From: Trinickia symbiotica
Lineage (GTDB): Bacteria; Pseudomonadota; Gammaproteobacteria; Burkholderiales; Burkholderiaceae
Assembly: GCF_002934455.1 (NCBI RefSeq)
Contig: NZ_PTIR01000017.1
Location: forward strand, 1-64,000
Reading direction: 5' to 3'
Length of the DNA stretch: 64,000 nt
Positions 30,168 to 40,424 of this stretch are shown piece by piece; the stretch's first letter is position 1, and each line of letters opens with the position of its first letter. The translations under genes were made by a program, and so were the position numbers. The notes beneath the pieces are model-generated. The model was not told the DNA's origin and ran no database searches. It saw only the letters and a program-made list of their open reading frames with translations.

Positions 30168-31022
30168 ATGCGCGACGTCCTCGACGACTTCGACGAACCG
30201 CAGCCGGCCGCGGGCAGTGCGCCCGCGCGGGTCGCGGCCGTGCCTGCCCGGATCGATTTGCGTCATCGCGATTTTCTAGCCGATGCCGCGAACGTCGCCG
30301 ATGCCTCGATCGACCTGATCGTTGCCGACCCGCCCTATGGGCTCGGCAAGGACTACGGCAACGATTCGGACATGCTGGCAGGGGAGGCGTTTTTGTCGTG
30401 GACGCGCCAATGGCTCGAGCTGGCGATTCCGAAGCTGAAGGAGAGCGGGTCGCTCTATGTTTTCTGCACGTGGCAGTACGCGCCCGAGATCTTCTCGTTC
30501 CTGAAGACGAAGCTGAAGATGGTGAACGAGATCATCTGGGACCGTCGCGTGCCGAGCATGGGTGGCACGACGCGCCGCTTCACGTCGGTGCACGACAACA
30601 TCGGCTTCTTCGCGGTTTCGAGGGATTACTACTTCGATCTCGATCCGGTGCGCATCCCGTACGACGCCGCAACGAAGAAGGCGCGCTCGCGCAAGCTCTT
30701 CGAGGGCAGCAGATGGCTCGAGCTCGGCTACAACCCGAAGGACGTCTGGTCGGTTTCGCGCTTGCATCGGCAACATGCCGAGCGCGTCGACCACCCGACG
30801 CAAAAGCCGCTCGAGATCGTCGAACGGATGGTGCTCTCAAGCTGCCCGCCGGGCGGCCGCGTGCTCGATCCGTTCATGGGCAGCGGTACGACGGCTGTCG
30901 CATGCGCGCGTCATGGGCGCGCGTTCGTCGGCTACGAGATCAACGAAAGCTATTGCGCGATCGCGCGCGAGCGCGTGGCCGCGGCCTGCGGCGAGCGCTC
31001 CGGCGCGAGTGCCGTCGCCTGA
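30168..31022 (+). CDS. Orphan site-specific DNA methyltransferase (adenine, beta-class)
   Basis: A 284-residue N6-adenine or N4-cytosine DNA methylase. Catalytic motif [15 protein letters not shown] (about residues 50-62) comes first and SAM motif [15 protein letters not shown] (about 236-249) near the C-terminus, the beta-class order; [16 protein letters not shown] precedes motif I. No restriction enzyme is adjacent. It lies 11 bases after trpB and 77 before trpA. From memory, the B. cenocepacia orthologue in the trp locus methylates GTWWAC and affects gene expression; the same specificity here is inference. Confidence 0.9.
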   Translation: MRDVLDDFDEPQPAAGSAPARVAAVPARIDLRHRDFLADAANVADASIDLIVADPPYGLGKDYGNDSDMLAGEAFLSWTRQWLELAIPKLKESGSLYVFCTWQYAPEIFSFLKTKLKMVNEIIWDRRVPSMGGTTRRFTSVHDNIGFFAVSRDYYFDLDPVRIPYDAATKKARSRKLFEGSRWLELGYNPKDVWSVSRLHRQHAERVDHPTQKPLEIVERMVLSSCPPGGRVLDPFMGSGTTAVACARHGRAFVGYEINESYCAIARERVAAACGERSGASAVA

Positions 31023-31099
31023 ACTGGACGCGGGCTCGATGCAAAGAGCCCGACGACCGAAGGCTCGGCCGATGCAATCTTGATTCAAGAGAAAAAATC

Positions 31100-31900
31100 A
31101 TGTCCCGTATCGAAAAGACTTTTGCGGCGCTCGCCGCGCAACAGAGAAAAGGGTTGATCCCGTTCATCACGGCCGGCGATCCGGACCCGTCGAAAACGGT
31201 CGACTTCATGCACGCGCTCGCCGCGGGCGGCGCCGACGTCATTGAACTCGGCGTGCCGTTTTCCGATCCGATGGCGGACGGTCCGGTGATCCAGCGTTCG
31301 TCGGAGCGGGCGCTCGCGCGCGGCGTCTCGTTGCGCCAGGTGCTGGCCGACGTCAAGCGCTTTCGCGAGCGCGATGACAAGACGCCCGTCGTGCTGATGG
31401 GCTATGCGAACCCGATCGAATGCATGGGCATCGACGCCTTCGCGGCCGCGGCGGTGGACGCGGGTGTCGACGGGGTCCTTGTCGTCGACTATCCGCCTGA
31501 GGAATCGGCCGATTTCGCCGAGCGCATGCGCGCGGCCGGCGTCGATCCGATCTTCCTGCTCGCGCCGACGTCGACCGACGCGCGCATCGCGGCCGTCAGC
31601 CAGGTGGCGAGCGGTTACGTCTACTATGTGTCGCTCAAAGGGGTGACGGGCGCGGCGCATCTGGACGTTTCCAGCATCGCGAGTAAAATCCCGGCCATCA
31701 AGTCGCATGTGCCCCTGCCGGTGGGCGTCGGTTTCGGTATTCGCGACGCGCGAACGGCGCGCGCGGTGGCCGAAGTGGCCGATGCCGTGGTGATCGGCAG
31801 CCGTATCGTGCAGCTGCTGGAAGAAACGCCGCCCGAAGCGGCCGTGACGACGCTGACGGAATTCATCGCCGAAGTGCGGCGTGCGCTCGACGGGGCGTGA
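31100..31900 (+). CDS. trpA: Tryptophan synthase alpha chain
   Basis: Cleaves indole-3-glycerol phosphate and channels indole to TrpB. It has 266 residues. The catalytic Glu is in [19 protein letters not shown] (about residues 48-66) and the catalytic Asp near [29 protein letters not shown] (about 211-228) and VVIGSRIV bind phosphate. The start at 31100 gives the standard [12 protein letters not shown]-terminus. Confidence 0.97.
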   Translation: MSRIEKTFAALAAQQRKGLIPFITAGDPDPSKTVDFMHALAAGGADVIELGVPFSDPMADGPVIQRSSERALARGVSLRQVLADVKRFRERDDKTPVVLMGYANPIECMGIDAFAAAAVDAGVDGVLVVDYPPEESADFAERMRAAGVDPIFLLAPTSTDARIAAVSQVASGYVYYVSLKGVTGAAHLDVSSIASKIPAIKSHVPLPVGVGFGIRDARTARAVAEVADAVVIGSRIVQLLEETPPEAAVTTLTEFIAEVRRALDGA

Positions 31901-31928
31901 CTTCCAAGACCAATTAAAAGGAACGACG

Positions 31929-32801
<873 letters not shown>

Positions 32802-32813
32802 ATCGACGACGTT

Positions 32814-34124
32814 GTGACTACTTTTTCGACGCTCGACGCCTGGCTCGCGCATCTCGAGTCGGCGCACCCAGTCGGCATCGACATGGGGCTCGCCCGCATC
32901 GGCAAGGTGAAGGATGCGCTGCGGTTGACGCTCCCATGTCCGGTCATCACCGTCGGCGGCACGAACGGCAAGGGCTCGACCTGCGCGATCCTCGAATCGA
33001 TCCTGCTCGCCGCCGGCTACCATATCGGCTGCCACACTTCGCCGCACCTGCTCGAGTTCAACGAGCGCGCGCGCATCGACGGGCAAAACGCCACCGATGC
33101 CGAGTTGCTCCCGCATTTCGAAGCCGTCGAAGCCGCGCGCCGAAGCCTGCCGGAGCCCGTTTCGCTGACTTATTTCGAGTTCACGACGCTGGCGATCCTC
33201 CACCTTTTCGCGTCGCGCGGGCTCGACGCGGTCATTCTCGAAGTAGGCTTGGGCGGCCGGCTCGATGCGGTGAACGTCATCGATACCGACTGTGCGATTG
33301 TGACGAGCATCGATCTCGACCATACCGAGTACCTCGGCGACACGCGCGAAAAGATCGCGCTCGAGAAGGCCGGGATTTTCCGGTCGGGGAAGCCGGCGAT
33401 TTGCGCCGATCCCGCCGCCCCGCACACGCTCGTCGACCACGCTGACGCGATCGGCGCCGATCTGTGGCTCTTCGGACGGGACTTCCGCTACGAAGGCCAG
33501 GCCGGCAGCGAGCGGCAACAATGGAGCTACGTCGGGCGTGGTCTGCGGCGATCGTCGCTCGCTTATCCGGCGCTGCGCGGCGCGAACCAGCTCATCAATA
33601 CGTCGGCGGCGCTCGCGGCGCTCGAAGCACTGCGCGGGCAACTGCCGGTTTCCGCGCAGGACGTGCGGCTGGGTCTTGCCAATGTCGAATTGCCTGGGCG
33701 CTTCCAGGTGCTGCCGGGCCGACCGGCGATCATTCTCGACGTGGCCCACAATCCGCATGCGGCCGCGGTTCTTGCCCAGAACCTCGGTAGCATGGGCTTT
33801 TACCGGTACACGTACGCCGTCTTCGGCGCCATGCGTGACAAGGACATCGAGGGTATCGTCGGACTGTTGAAGGGCGAAATCGATCACTGGTGTGTGACGG
33901 ATTTGCCGATCGGGCGCGCGGCTTCAGCGGAGCTGCTCGAGGCCGAATTGCGCCGCGCCGGCGTCACGGATGAGTCCGACAGCAGCGTGACGCGCTTCGC
34001 GACCCCCGCCGACGCCTTCCAGGATGCCATGAGCCGAGCGACAGACGATGATAGAATCTTGGTTTTCGGCAGTTTCTATACGGTGGGCGGCGTGATGGCC
34101 TACCGCAAGTCGCGGCAACATTGA
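32814..34124 (+). CDS. folC: Dihydrofolate synthase / folylpolyglutamate synthase
   Basis: Adds glutamate to dihydropteroate and to folates. It has 436 residues from a GTG at 32814. The Mur-ligase-type P-loop is TVGGTNGKGSTCAILES (about residues 43-59). CHTSPHLLEFNERARI (about 73-88) and LEVGLGGRLDAVNVID (about 142-157) are family signatures, with ILDVAHNPHAAAVLAQ (about 306) downstream. It sits between accD and the SPOR gene in the usual betaproteobacterial order. Confidence 0.96.
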   Translation: MTTFSTLDAWLAHLESAHPVGIDMGLARIGKVKDALRLTLPCPVITVGGTNGKGSTCAILESILLAAGYHIGCHTSPHLLEFNERARIDGQNATDAELLPHFEAVEAARRSLPEPVSLTYFEFTTLAILHLFASRGLDAVILEVGLGGRLDAVNVIDTDCAIVTSIDLDHTEYLGDTREKIALEKAGIFRSGKPAICADPAAPHTLVDHADAIGADLWLFGRDFRYEGQAGSERQQWSYVGRGLRRSSLAYPALRGANQLINTSAALAALEALRGQLPVSAQDVRLGLANVELPGRFQVLPGRPAIILDVAHNPHAAAVLAQNLGSMGFYRYTYAVFGAMRDKDIEGIVGLLKGEIDHWCVTDLPIGRAASAELLEAELRRAGVTDESDSSVTRFATPADAFQDAMSRATDDDRILVFGSFYTVGGVMAYRKSRQH

Positions 34125-34157
34125 CGGTTCCGAGGCGCGCCAGGAATTCAGCGATTC

Positions 34158-35093
34158 ATGGGATTTTTCTCGTTCGGCAATAAAGACGACGCGCCGCGCC
34201 GGCGCGGCGGCAATGCCAAATCCTCCGCGCGCGGCGAGCCGCGTCGTCGCCGCACGGAGCGCAGCGGCGAGAGCGCCTCGGGCAATACCGGTTACGACGC
34301 CGATGCGATGCTGCTCGACCCGACGCTGCCTGAAAAGCAGCGTGCGCGCCGCCGGCTGGTTGGCGCGATCGCGCTCGTGATTGCGGCGGTGGTCGTGCTG
34401 CCGATGGTGCTCGATTCGCACCCGAAGCCCGTAACCGACGACATCGCCATCGATATTCCAAACCGGCCCATCAGCGTGCCGCGCCGCGCGGCGGACGACC
34501 AGGCCGACACGCAGGCAGGCGTCGCGCCCGATTCCGATACCGGCGCGCAGGCCGCGGCAGGCGTGACGCCGCCGAGCGCCGATGCGGGAAAGGCATCGGA
34601 AGCCCAGGCATCGACTCAATCGAAGGCGGAACAGTCAGCGCACTCCGCAGCCCAATCGACCAAATCGACTGAATCGACGCAATCGGCCAAGGCGGCAACG
34701 CCGCCGCGTGCCACTGCCCGAGCCGGGCAGCCCGCGCAGCAGGCGCCCGTTGCGCCGGCCGCGAAACCGCAGGCTCAGACGCAAGCGCAGACCGCGAAGC
34801 CCACTCCGATGCCCGCGCCGAGCGCGGCAAATGCCGATTCGGGCACGCCGGCGGCGCCTCCCGGCGCGCGTTTTGCCGTTCAGCTCGGTATCTTCTCCGA
34901 CGACGCAAGCGCGCGCCGCTGGGAAAGCAAGCTGAAGGCGGCGGGCGTTCCGGCATACATCGAAAACCGCAAGCAAGCCGACGGATCCACGCGCGCACTG
35001 TTGCGCGCCGGGCCGTTCCCCGACCGCGCCGCGGCCTCGGCCGCCATCGCCAAAGTGCGCGAGGCGGGGCTCACGGCCAATGCGGCGCAGTAA
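34158..35093 (+). CDS. SPOR-domain cell-division protein (DedD-like)
   Basis: A 311-residue bitopic protein. It has a basic, Arg-rich cytoplasmic N-terminus and one transmembrane segment (LVGAIALVIAAVVVLPMVL, about residues 71-89). A long Ala/Gln/Thr/Pro-rich periplasmic linker follows. The C-terminal SPOR domain (about 235-310, ARFAVQLGIFSDDASARRWE to AAIAKVREAGLTAN) binds denuded septal peptidoglycan. It is followed by cvpA with no appreciable gap. Confidence 0.88.
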   Translation: MGFFSFGNKDDAPRRRGGNAKSSARGEPRRRRTERSGESASGNTGYDADAMLLDPTLPEKQRARRRLVGAIALVIAAVVVLPMVLDSHPKPVTDDIAIDIPNRPISVPRRAADDQADTQAGVAPDSDTGAQAAAGVTPPSADAGKASEAQASTQSKAEQSAHSAAQSTKSTESTQSAKAATPPRATARAGQPAQQAPVAPAAKPQAQTQAQTAKPTPMPAPSAANADSGTPAAPPGARFAVQLGIFSDDASARRWESKLKAAGVPAYIENRKQADGSTRALLRAGPFPDRAAASAAIAKVREAGLTANAAQ

Positions 35094-35102
35094 CGCGTGA
35101 GC

Positions 35103-35597
35103 ATGCTGACCGCGTTCGACTACGCCGCACTGGCCGTCATCTTGCTCTCGGCGCTGCGCGGAGCCTGGCGCGGGTTGCTGTCGGAGATTTTTGGCCTGAT
35201 CGGCTGGATCGCGGCTTTTTTTGTGGCGTGCCGTTACGTCGACCGTTTGGTGCCCTATATTCCAGCTGACTGGCCCGGCGGTGCGTTGACGCAGTGGCTG
35301 CTGGCTTTCGCCGCGGTCATGGTCGGCGTGGTGATCGTCGCGGGCGTGCTCGGCGCGCTCGTCACGCGCGTCGTGGCGGCTAGCGGGCTGAACGGCGTCG
35401 ATCGGTCGCTCGGCCTGATGTTCGGCTTTGCGCGCGGCGTGGCGATGGTGCTCGTGCTCGTCGCGCTGGCGGGGCTGACCGAGCTGCCGACAAAGGAATT
35501 CTGGCGTGACGCGCTGCTGCGGCCCTATGCCGTGGACGGCGTGCACAAGCTGAAACCGTTCCTGCCTCAGGCGCTCGCCGAGTACGTGCGGATCTGA
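35103..35597 (+). CDS. cvpA: CvpA-family membrane protein
   Basis: A 164-residue inner-membrane protein with four hydrophobic segments (about 5-22, 27-44, 66-88, 100-122) and the family pattern ALRGAWRGLLSEIFGLIGWI near residue 17. CvpA is linked to colicin V export and purF expression in E. coli. A GTG at 35097 would add two residues; the ATG is chosen because it gives the usual MLTAFDYAAL start. purF lies 83 bases downstream, the classic cvpA-purF pair. Confidence 0.92.
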   Translation: MLTAFDYAALAVILLSALRGAWRGLLSEIFGLIGWIAAFFVACRYVDRLVPYIPADWPGGALTQWLLAFAAVMVGVVIVAGVLGALVTRVVAASGLNGVDRSLGLMFGFARGVAMVLVLVALAGLTELPTKEFWRDALLRPYAVDGVHKLKPFLPQALAEYVRI

Positions 35598-35680
35598 GGC
35601 GGTGACGGGCGGGCCCTCCGGGCCTCAGGGCTCCGAGGCGCGTGCGCCAACCTGATTTTCGTATTCTTGAAGGACCTGCC

Positions 35681-37228
35681 ATGTGCGGCATCGTAGGCGT
35701 AGTCTCCCACTCCCCGGTCAACCAGCTGATCTACGACAGCCTCCTGCTGTTGCAGCATCGGGGTCAGGATGCAGCCGGCATCGCCACGGCGAACGGCAGC
35801 ACATTCCACATGTACAAGGCGAACGGCATGGTGCGCGATGTGTTCCGCACGCGCAACATGCGCAGCCTGCCCGGCACCGTGGGCATCGGCCAGGTGCGCT
35901 ACCCGACGGCTGGCTCGGCGACGAGCGAAGAGGAAGCGCAGCCGTTTTACGTGAACGCGCCGTTCGGCATCATCCTCGCGCATAACGGCAATCTCACGAA
36001 TTGGCGGCAGTTGAAGGACGAAATGTTCCGTATCGACCGCCGTCATGTGAACACCGATTCGGACACTGAAGTATTGCTGAACGTGCTCGCCCACGAGATG
36101 CAGCTTGCGACTTCGGGTCTCCAACTCGATCCCGAGACCGTGTTCAAGGCGGTGGCCGGTGTTCATCGGCGAGTGCGCGGCTCCTATGCGATCGTTTCGC
36201 TGATTGCGGGCTACGGTTTGCTTGCATTCCGTGATCCGTTCGGCATCCGGCCGCTTTGTATCGGCAAGCAGGAAACGAACGAGGGCGTGGAGTGGATCGT
36301 GGCGTCCGAATCGGTGGCCGTGGAAGGCATCGGTTTCGAGTTCGTGCGCGACGTCGCGCCGGGCGAGGCGATCTTCATCGACAACGACGGCCACCTGCAT
36401 AGCCAGCAATGCGCGGAGAAGCCGAGCCTGAACCCCTGCATCTTCGAGTACGTCTATCTCGCGCGTCCCGATTCGGTGCTCGACGGCGTGCCCGTCTACA
36501 ACGTGCGGCTGCGCATGGGCGACTATCTCGCCGAGAAGATCAAGCGTGAGCTGCCCGACGTGAAGATCGATGTGGTGATGCCGATTCCCGATTCATCGCG
36601 TCCCGCTGCCATGCAGGTGGCGGCGAAGCTTGGCGTTGAATACCGGGAAGGGTTTTTCAAGAACCGCTATGTCGGCCGCACGTTCATCATGCCGGGACAG
36701 GCTGTGCGCAAGAAGTCGGTACGCCAGAAGCTCAATGCGATGGCGATCGAGTTCAAGGGTAAGAATGTACTGATCGTCGACGATTCGATCGTGCGCGGCA
36801 CGACTTCGCACGAGATCGTCCAGATGGCGCGCGATGCGGGCGCGAACAAGGTGATCTTCGCTTCGGCGGCGCCGCCCGTGAAGTTTCCGAATGTCTATGG
36901 CATCGATATGCCGACGCGCGGCGAGCTGGTCGCGCATGGGCGGACGGATGATGAGGTCGCGAAGATCATCGGCGCCGATTACCTCGTGTATCAGGACGTC
37001 GATGCGCTGAAGCAGGCGGTGCGCGATATCAATCCGTCGCTGTCGCGGTTCGAGGCGTCCTGCTTCGATGGCGATTACATCACTGGCGACGTGACGACTG
37101 AATATCTCGACGTCATCGAACGCGCCCGTACAGCGCCGGCTTCTCAAGCCGATCGTGATTCGGCCGGCGATGTCACCGATAGTACGGTGACGCGGTCTCA
37201 GCTGCATTTGCAGTTGTCGGTGGAGTAG
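35681..37228 (+). CDS. purF: Amidophosphoribosyltransferase
   Basis: First committed enzyme of purine synthesis. It has 515 residues. Cys2 of MCGIVGVVSH is the glutaminase nucleophile after Met removal, which fixes the start at 35681. Other landmarks are LLLQHRGQDAAG (about 26-37), GIGQVRYPTAGSAT (about 67-80) and the PRPP-binding VLIVDDSIVRGTTSHEIV (about 363-380). It is the last gene before the second accessory block. Confidence 0.98.
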   Translation: MCGIVGVVSHSPVNQLIYDSLLLLQHRGQDAAGIATANGSTFHMYKANGMVRDVFRTRNMRSLPGTVGIGQVRYPTAGSATSEEEAQPFYVNAPFGIILAHNGNLTNWRQLKDEMFRIDRRHVNTDSDTEVLLNVLAHEMQLATSGLQLDPETVFKAVAGVHRRVRGSYAIVSLIAGYGLLAFRDPFGIRPLCIGKQETNEGVEWIVASESVAVEGIGFEFVRDVAPGEAIFIDNDGHLHSQQCAEKPSLNPCIFEYVYLARPDSVLDGVPVYNVRLRMGDYLAEKIKRELPDVKIDVVMPIPDSSRPAAMQVAAKLGVEYREGFFKNRYVGRTFIMPGQAVRKKSVRQKLNAMAIEFKGKNVLIVDDSIVRGTTSHEIVQMARDAGANKVIFASAAPPVKFPNVYGIDMPTRGELVAHGRTDDEVAKIIGADYLVYQDVDALKQAVRDINPSLSRFEASCFDGDYITGDVTTEYLDVIERARTAPASQADRDSAGDVTDSTVTRSQLHLQLSVE

Positions 37229-37283
37229 TTGGCAGCTTTTAGCAGCGCAACCGAGCGCGCGTAATCAGGCGCTGTCTTTTTTG

Positions 37284-37316
37284 CAAGCCCGCTTCGGCTT
37301 ATGCCGAGCGGGCTTG
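37284..37316 (+). terminator. Stem-loop after purF
   Basis: The arm 37284-37298 pairs with 37303-37316 in a 14-bp GC-rich stem with one bulged T and a 4-base loop (CAAGCCCG / CGGGCTTG at the base). It probably ends purF transcription, although only a weak TCGTTA tail follows. Confidence 0.65.
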
Positions 37317-37854
37317 TCGTTATTCGGGCATCCTCGTTGAGCTACGTGCCTATGCTCGATGCGGTACCCATGATATCCAAGCGAGCCAATCGGGGGTGGG
37401 TATTCCATTCCGATCTGTTCAGCGGCGCCCAGTCGGCGAGACTCGACGGCGGGATCGTCGCACCCGCTAAGGCGAATCCCACTCCTCCGGAGTCGCATTA
37501 ACACGCGGCTCCACTGCCTCCCACTATCAGAACTATCAGGTATTGCCAAGCGAGCCGGTAGTATCCTTTATCGCAGGACGGTGAATTGCGAAACTCATGA
37601 TGAGAACTTTCGCATTCCCAGATAATTGATGCAATGCAATAATGAGCTCGGAATGTCTATCGATCGTATCGTTTTTTGATGATTGATTTAGGATTGGTAT
37701 CCTTTCTATGGAGTGATATTTTTTTCTGGCGGTATGCGCCGAGCGGCGCAGGCCAGAGTTCTTGGGGCAGCTTTATGGGTGCTGGGCGATTTTTTACAAT
37801 AGAGCCCCTCGGTGTGCGTGCGCTTACTGATTGAATGAGAACGCGGAGGTGGGT
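37317..37854 (+). promoter_or_regulatory. AT-richer intergenic region with a candidate promoter for the island operon
   Basis: No gene is visible between the purF stem-loop and the ATG at 37855. GC falls sharply from about 37500, suggesting the left boundary of acquired DNA. A TACAAT at 37795-37800 (5 of 6 to the consensus -10) lies 55 bases before the first island gene; the hexamer 17 bases upstream, TTTATG, is a poor -35. The first gene has GGAGGT at 37845-37850. Confidence 0.4.
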
Positions 37855-39504
37855 ATGGACGTGAGAGAAAATCCGAAGCCTGTGAAAGGTGACTTGAAAA
37901 TCACTGCATCGCTGGATCAATCCACACCTTACAGTGGCCAAAAGGTGAAGATGTCCATTACGCCGAGCAAGGCGGTCGATTTGCCGACATACGGAAAAAA
38001 TCTGCAGTTCCAAATAAGTTCCCCGTTTGTTGGAATCATCGCCTATCCATCCGCGGAAAGTCAGCTCACGCAGGATATCAGTTCGAACCTCTCTGGCCCT
38101 TGGACCTGTGATGGCATCGTCAATCCGAATGGCCAGGATTCGATTACCATGCGAGGCATGATCTATGACAGCAATCTCCAAGATTCGAGCAATCCGAGGG
38201 GGGCGCTGCCTGACGTCGGAAGGGGCAAGCCAGTCAAGCTCCAGGACGCCGTAGTTCCAAGAACGGTCCTGTTGCAAAGCGTCTCGTCACCGTCGCAGCC
38301 AACCGTAGATGGTACCCAACAGTTGGGCATTAGTGCCAGGATCCAGGACAAGGCCAATTCCGCAACGGCAATTACCGGCAAATTCGCCCCCTTGGTTACC
38401 GATCAGAATGGCCAAGCGTTGTCCGGCGTCGCATTTTACTCGGGCGACAACGAAACGGCATCCACGCAAGTTTCCACAGTTTCATCGGATGGTAAAACCA
38501 TCGCGCTGGACACCTTGACTAGCGACAACCAACAATTGAAAGTTTGGGTAGTTGCTGCGACGAACGATAACGCTGTCTATCGACTCAATATGAAGCTGGG
38601 CAATGATGTCGATGCGCCAGTCGGGACGATAGTGATTGCGGATCTCATCACCGGGGAGGCTTCTGGGTATTTGCCTGGGCCAAAAGTTAAAGAGGCGTCG
38701 GACGAGGTCGTTCATGTCACACAGGATATGTACTACTTGCACTTCTATATTCCGACCCCCGAGCAGGGAGCGCTCGAAAGCGGCGACAGTCTGGTGTTGC
38801 TCGTGAATGGCCAGTCGCCTTCCACGGTGCCAACTATTAGCTATACACCAAACGATTACGTTACTGTATTCACCATTCCGTCGAATGATTTCCGACTGAT
38901 CCCTCCAACATCGGATCAACCGACGGAGAACACCGTTCAATACGTCGCATGGCGTAATCAAGCTGGCTTGCCGTCGGCCCCGGTTCTCTCGACGCCGAGC
39001 ACGCTTTGGTACTCCATTGACCCGGGATTTACGCAGGGCATACCGCCTCAAACCAATTCAAAGTACGGAGCGCCCAAGATTCCCCAGACTGCCTCGGTTG
39101 CCATCCTGACCGCGAACATCATCGCGCAGGGACTCAACGTTGAGGTGCCGTGGAGCACCGATGGAAGCGACTGGACACCGCAGGACAAGGATCAGATTAC
39201 CGTGACCTTCTACCTGAACGGGTGGGATGCGACCGGTGCACCAAAGCCGCTGGGAACGCCTTCGTTATCTCATGTTCTGGATCAGACCAACGACATCGAT
39301 GGCAACAAGAGAAGCATTACGCTGCCGGTTCCTCCGGACCGGTTTGCCGAGTACGGTCAGGATTTCAAGAGTAGCGGTGACGAACCCACGATGTCCGTTC
39401 AATACAGCGTAGTCCATGACGGCGCTGCTCCGAGTACAGCCGTGTACTCGGGTGTCTTTGAATTTCAGTTCAACACGATTTCGGTGGGAACAGGGATTGG
39501 CTGA
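37855..39504 (+). CDS. Ig-like beta-rich protein, no signal peptide (family A)
   Basis: A 549-residue protein of unknown function. The start at 37855 is supported by GGAGGT. It begins with soluble sequence (MDVRENPKPVKGDLKITASL), so no Sec signal is visible. Predicted beta-rich repeats resemble invasin/Big-type Ig domains: GDLKITASLDQSTPYSGQKV at the start, then QNGQALSGVAFYSGDNETAS with SSDGKTIALDTLTSDNQ, DSLVLLVNGQSPSTVPTISY, QITVTFYLNGWDATGAP and MSVQYSVVHDG. The last three blocks recur in the protein at 40425, so the two are probably paralogues. First gene of the rightward island unit. GC is lower than in purF. Confidence 0.6.
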   Translation: MDVRENPKPVKGDLKITASLDQSTPYSGQKVKMSITPSKAVDLPTYGKNLQFQISSPFVGIIAYPSAESQLTQDISSNLSGPWTCDGIVNPNGQDSITMRGMIYDSNLQDSSNPRGALPDVGRGKPVKLQDAVVPRTVLLQSVSSPSQPTVDGTQQLGISARIQDKANSATAITGKFAPLVTDQNGQALSGVAFYSGDNETASTQVSTVSSDGKTIALDTLTSDNQQLKVWVVAATNDNAVYRLNMKLGNDVDAPVGTIVIADLITGEASGYLPGPKVKEASDEVVHVTQDMYYLHFYIPTPEQGALESGDSLVLLVNGQSPSTVPTISYTPNDYVTVFTIPSNDFRLIPPTSDQPTENTVQYVAWRNQAGLPSAPVLSTPSTLWYSIDPGFTQGIPPQTNSKYGAPKIPQTASVAILTANIIAQGLNVEVPWSTDGSDWTPQDKDQITVTFYLNGWDATGAPKPLGTPSLSHVLDQTNDIDGNKRSITLPVPPDRFAEYGQDFKSSGDEPTMSVQYSVVHDGAAPSTAVYSGVFEFQFNTISVGTGIG

Positions 39505-39593
39505 GAAATCAGTCCTATCCGGCATGCGACAGTCACGCAAGGTCCCCTAACGAAAGTCATTGCTTTGCATGCCGCGCGACGGGAGGCGGGTCG

Positions 39594-40361
39594 ATGTCGC
39601 TGAAGAGTGTGGGTATCGCGGTGGGCGAGACAGGGCAGGCGGTCCTCAAAGGCCCTCGTCTGCCGCAAGCAGAGCAGCAGGCCGGTGGCACGTATAGGCT
39701 CGATCTCGGGTCGGAGGCTGTCGCCTCCGCAGGCGCGGTGGAGATACGGGTCCCGCGGTACAGCGAGCGTAGCCTGGGCGATTCGATCACGGTCGTTTTC
39801 GACCGCGTGGATGCGCAGGCAAACGAGGGCTTGGCGCACAAGATCCACAGGTATCGATATCTCGCGGACCCGCGGGCGGATCCACCCGACTATGAGTATT
39901 CGGTGTTCTTACAACCGCTTCAGTCGCTGCCGTCGTGCGAGTACGAGGTTTTTTATATGGTCACGAGTCGGTCTGGCAATTCGTCGTTGTCCGAACGGGT
40001 GCCCGTCGAAGTTGTAGGTACGCCGGGCGCGGCGGGATGGGTTTTCCAGGCGGGCTTTTATGGGACCTATGTGCCGGGAGTGATTGCGAGCGGGGTGGTG
40101 GCGAACGAGCGGACGCTGGCTCCTAACGACTTCATTATTCGGTCGATTGGTGATAAGCGATCCGATTCGAATGTCACGCTCGGCGTCTATCGAACGCCGC
40201 CCAATGCTGGTGATCAGTTGTTCGCGAATTTCAGTTCGGCCGATGGCGCGCACTGGACACCGGATCGCAACGGCACGATGCAATTTGAGCGTTCCGATCT
40301 CGTTACCGTCAGGCTCGAGAACCAGAAGGACGCGGCAATCTATGTGGCACTGGCGATGTAG
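39594..40361 (+). CDS. Island protein with FYGTYV motif (family B, copy 1)
   Basis: A 255-residue protein with GGGAGG (39581-39586) before the ATG and no signal peptide or membrane segment. The N-terminal half has SITVVFDRVDAQANEG and YEVFYMVTSRSGNSSLSE, Ig-like strands. The C-terminal half begins FQAGFYGTYVPGVIASGVV (about residue 150), with FIIRSIGD after it, and ends in a beta-rich tail with LVTVRLENQ. The FYGTYV block recurs in the gene at 42110 (FYGTYVSGFLDAWVL, VIRTMGP), so the two are paralogues. Function unknown. Confidence 0.55.
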   Translation: MSLKSVGIAVGETGQAVLKGPRLPQAEQQAGGTYRLDLGSEAVASAGAVEIRVPRYSERSLGDSITVVFDRVDAQANEGLAHKIHRYRYLADPRADPPDYEYSVFLQPLQSLPSCEYEVFYMVTSRSGNSSLSERVPVEVVGTPGAAGWVFQAGFYGTYVPGVIASGVVANERTLAPNDFIIRSIGDKRSDSNVTLGVYRTPPNAGDQLFANFSSADGAHWTPDRNGTMQFERSDLVTVRLENQKDAAIYVALAM

Positions 40362-40424
40362 CGGTTAGTCTTTCTTCGCGAGTTGCCCGACGCTTCCGCG
40401 CTTGAATCGAAAGGAGGTAATGGG

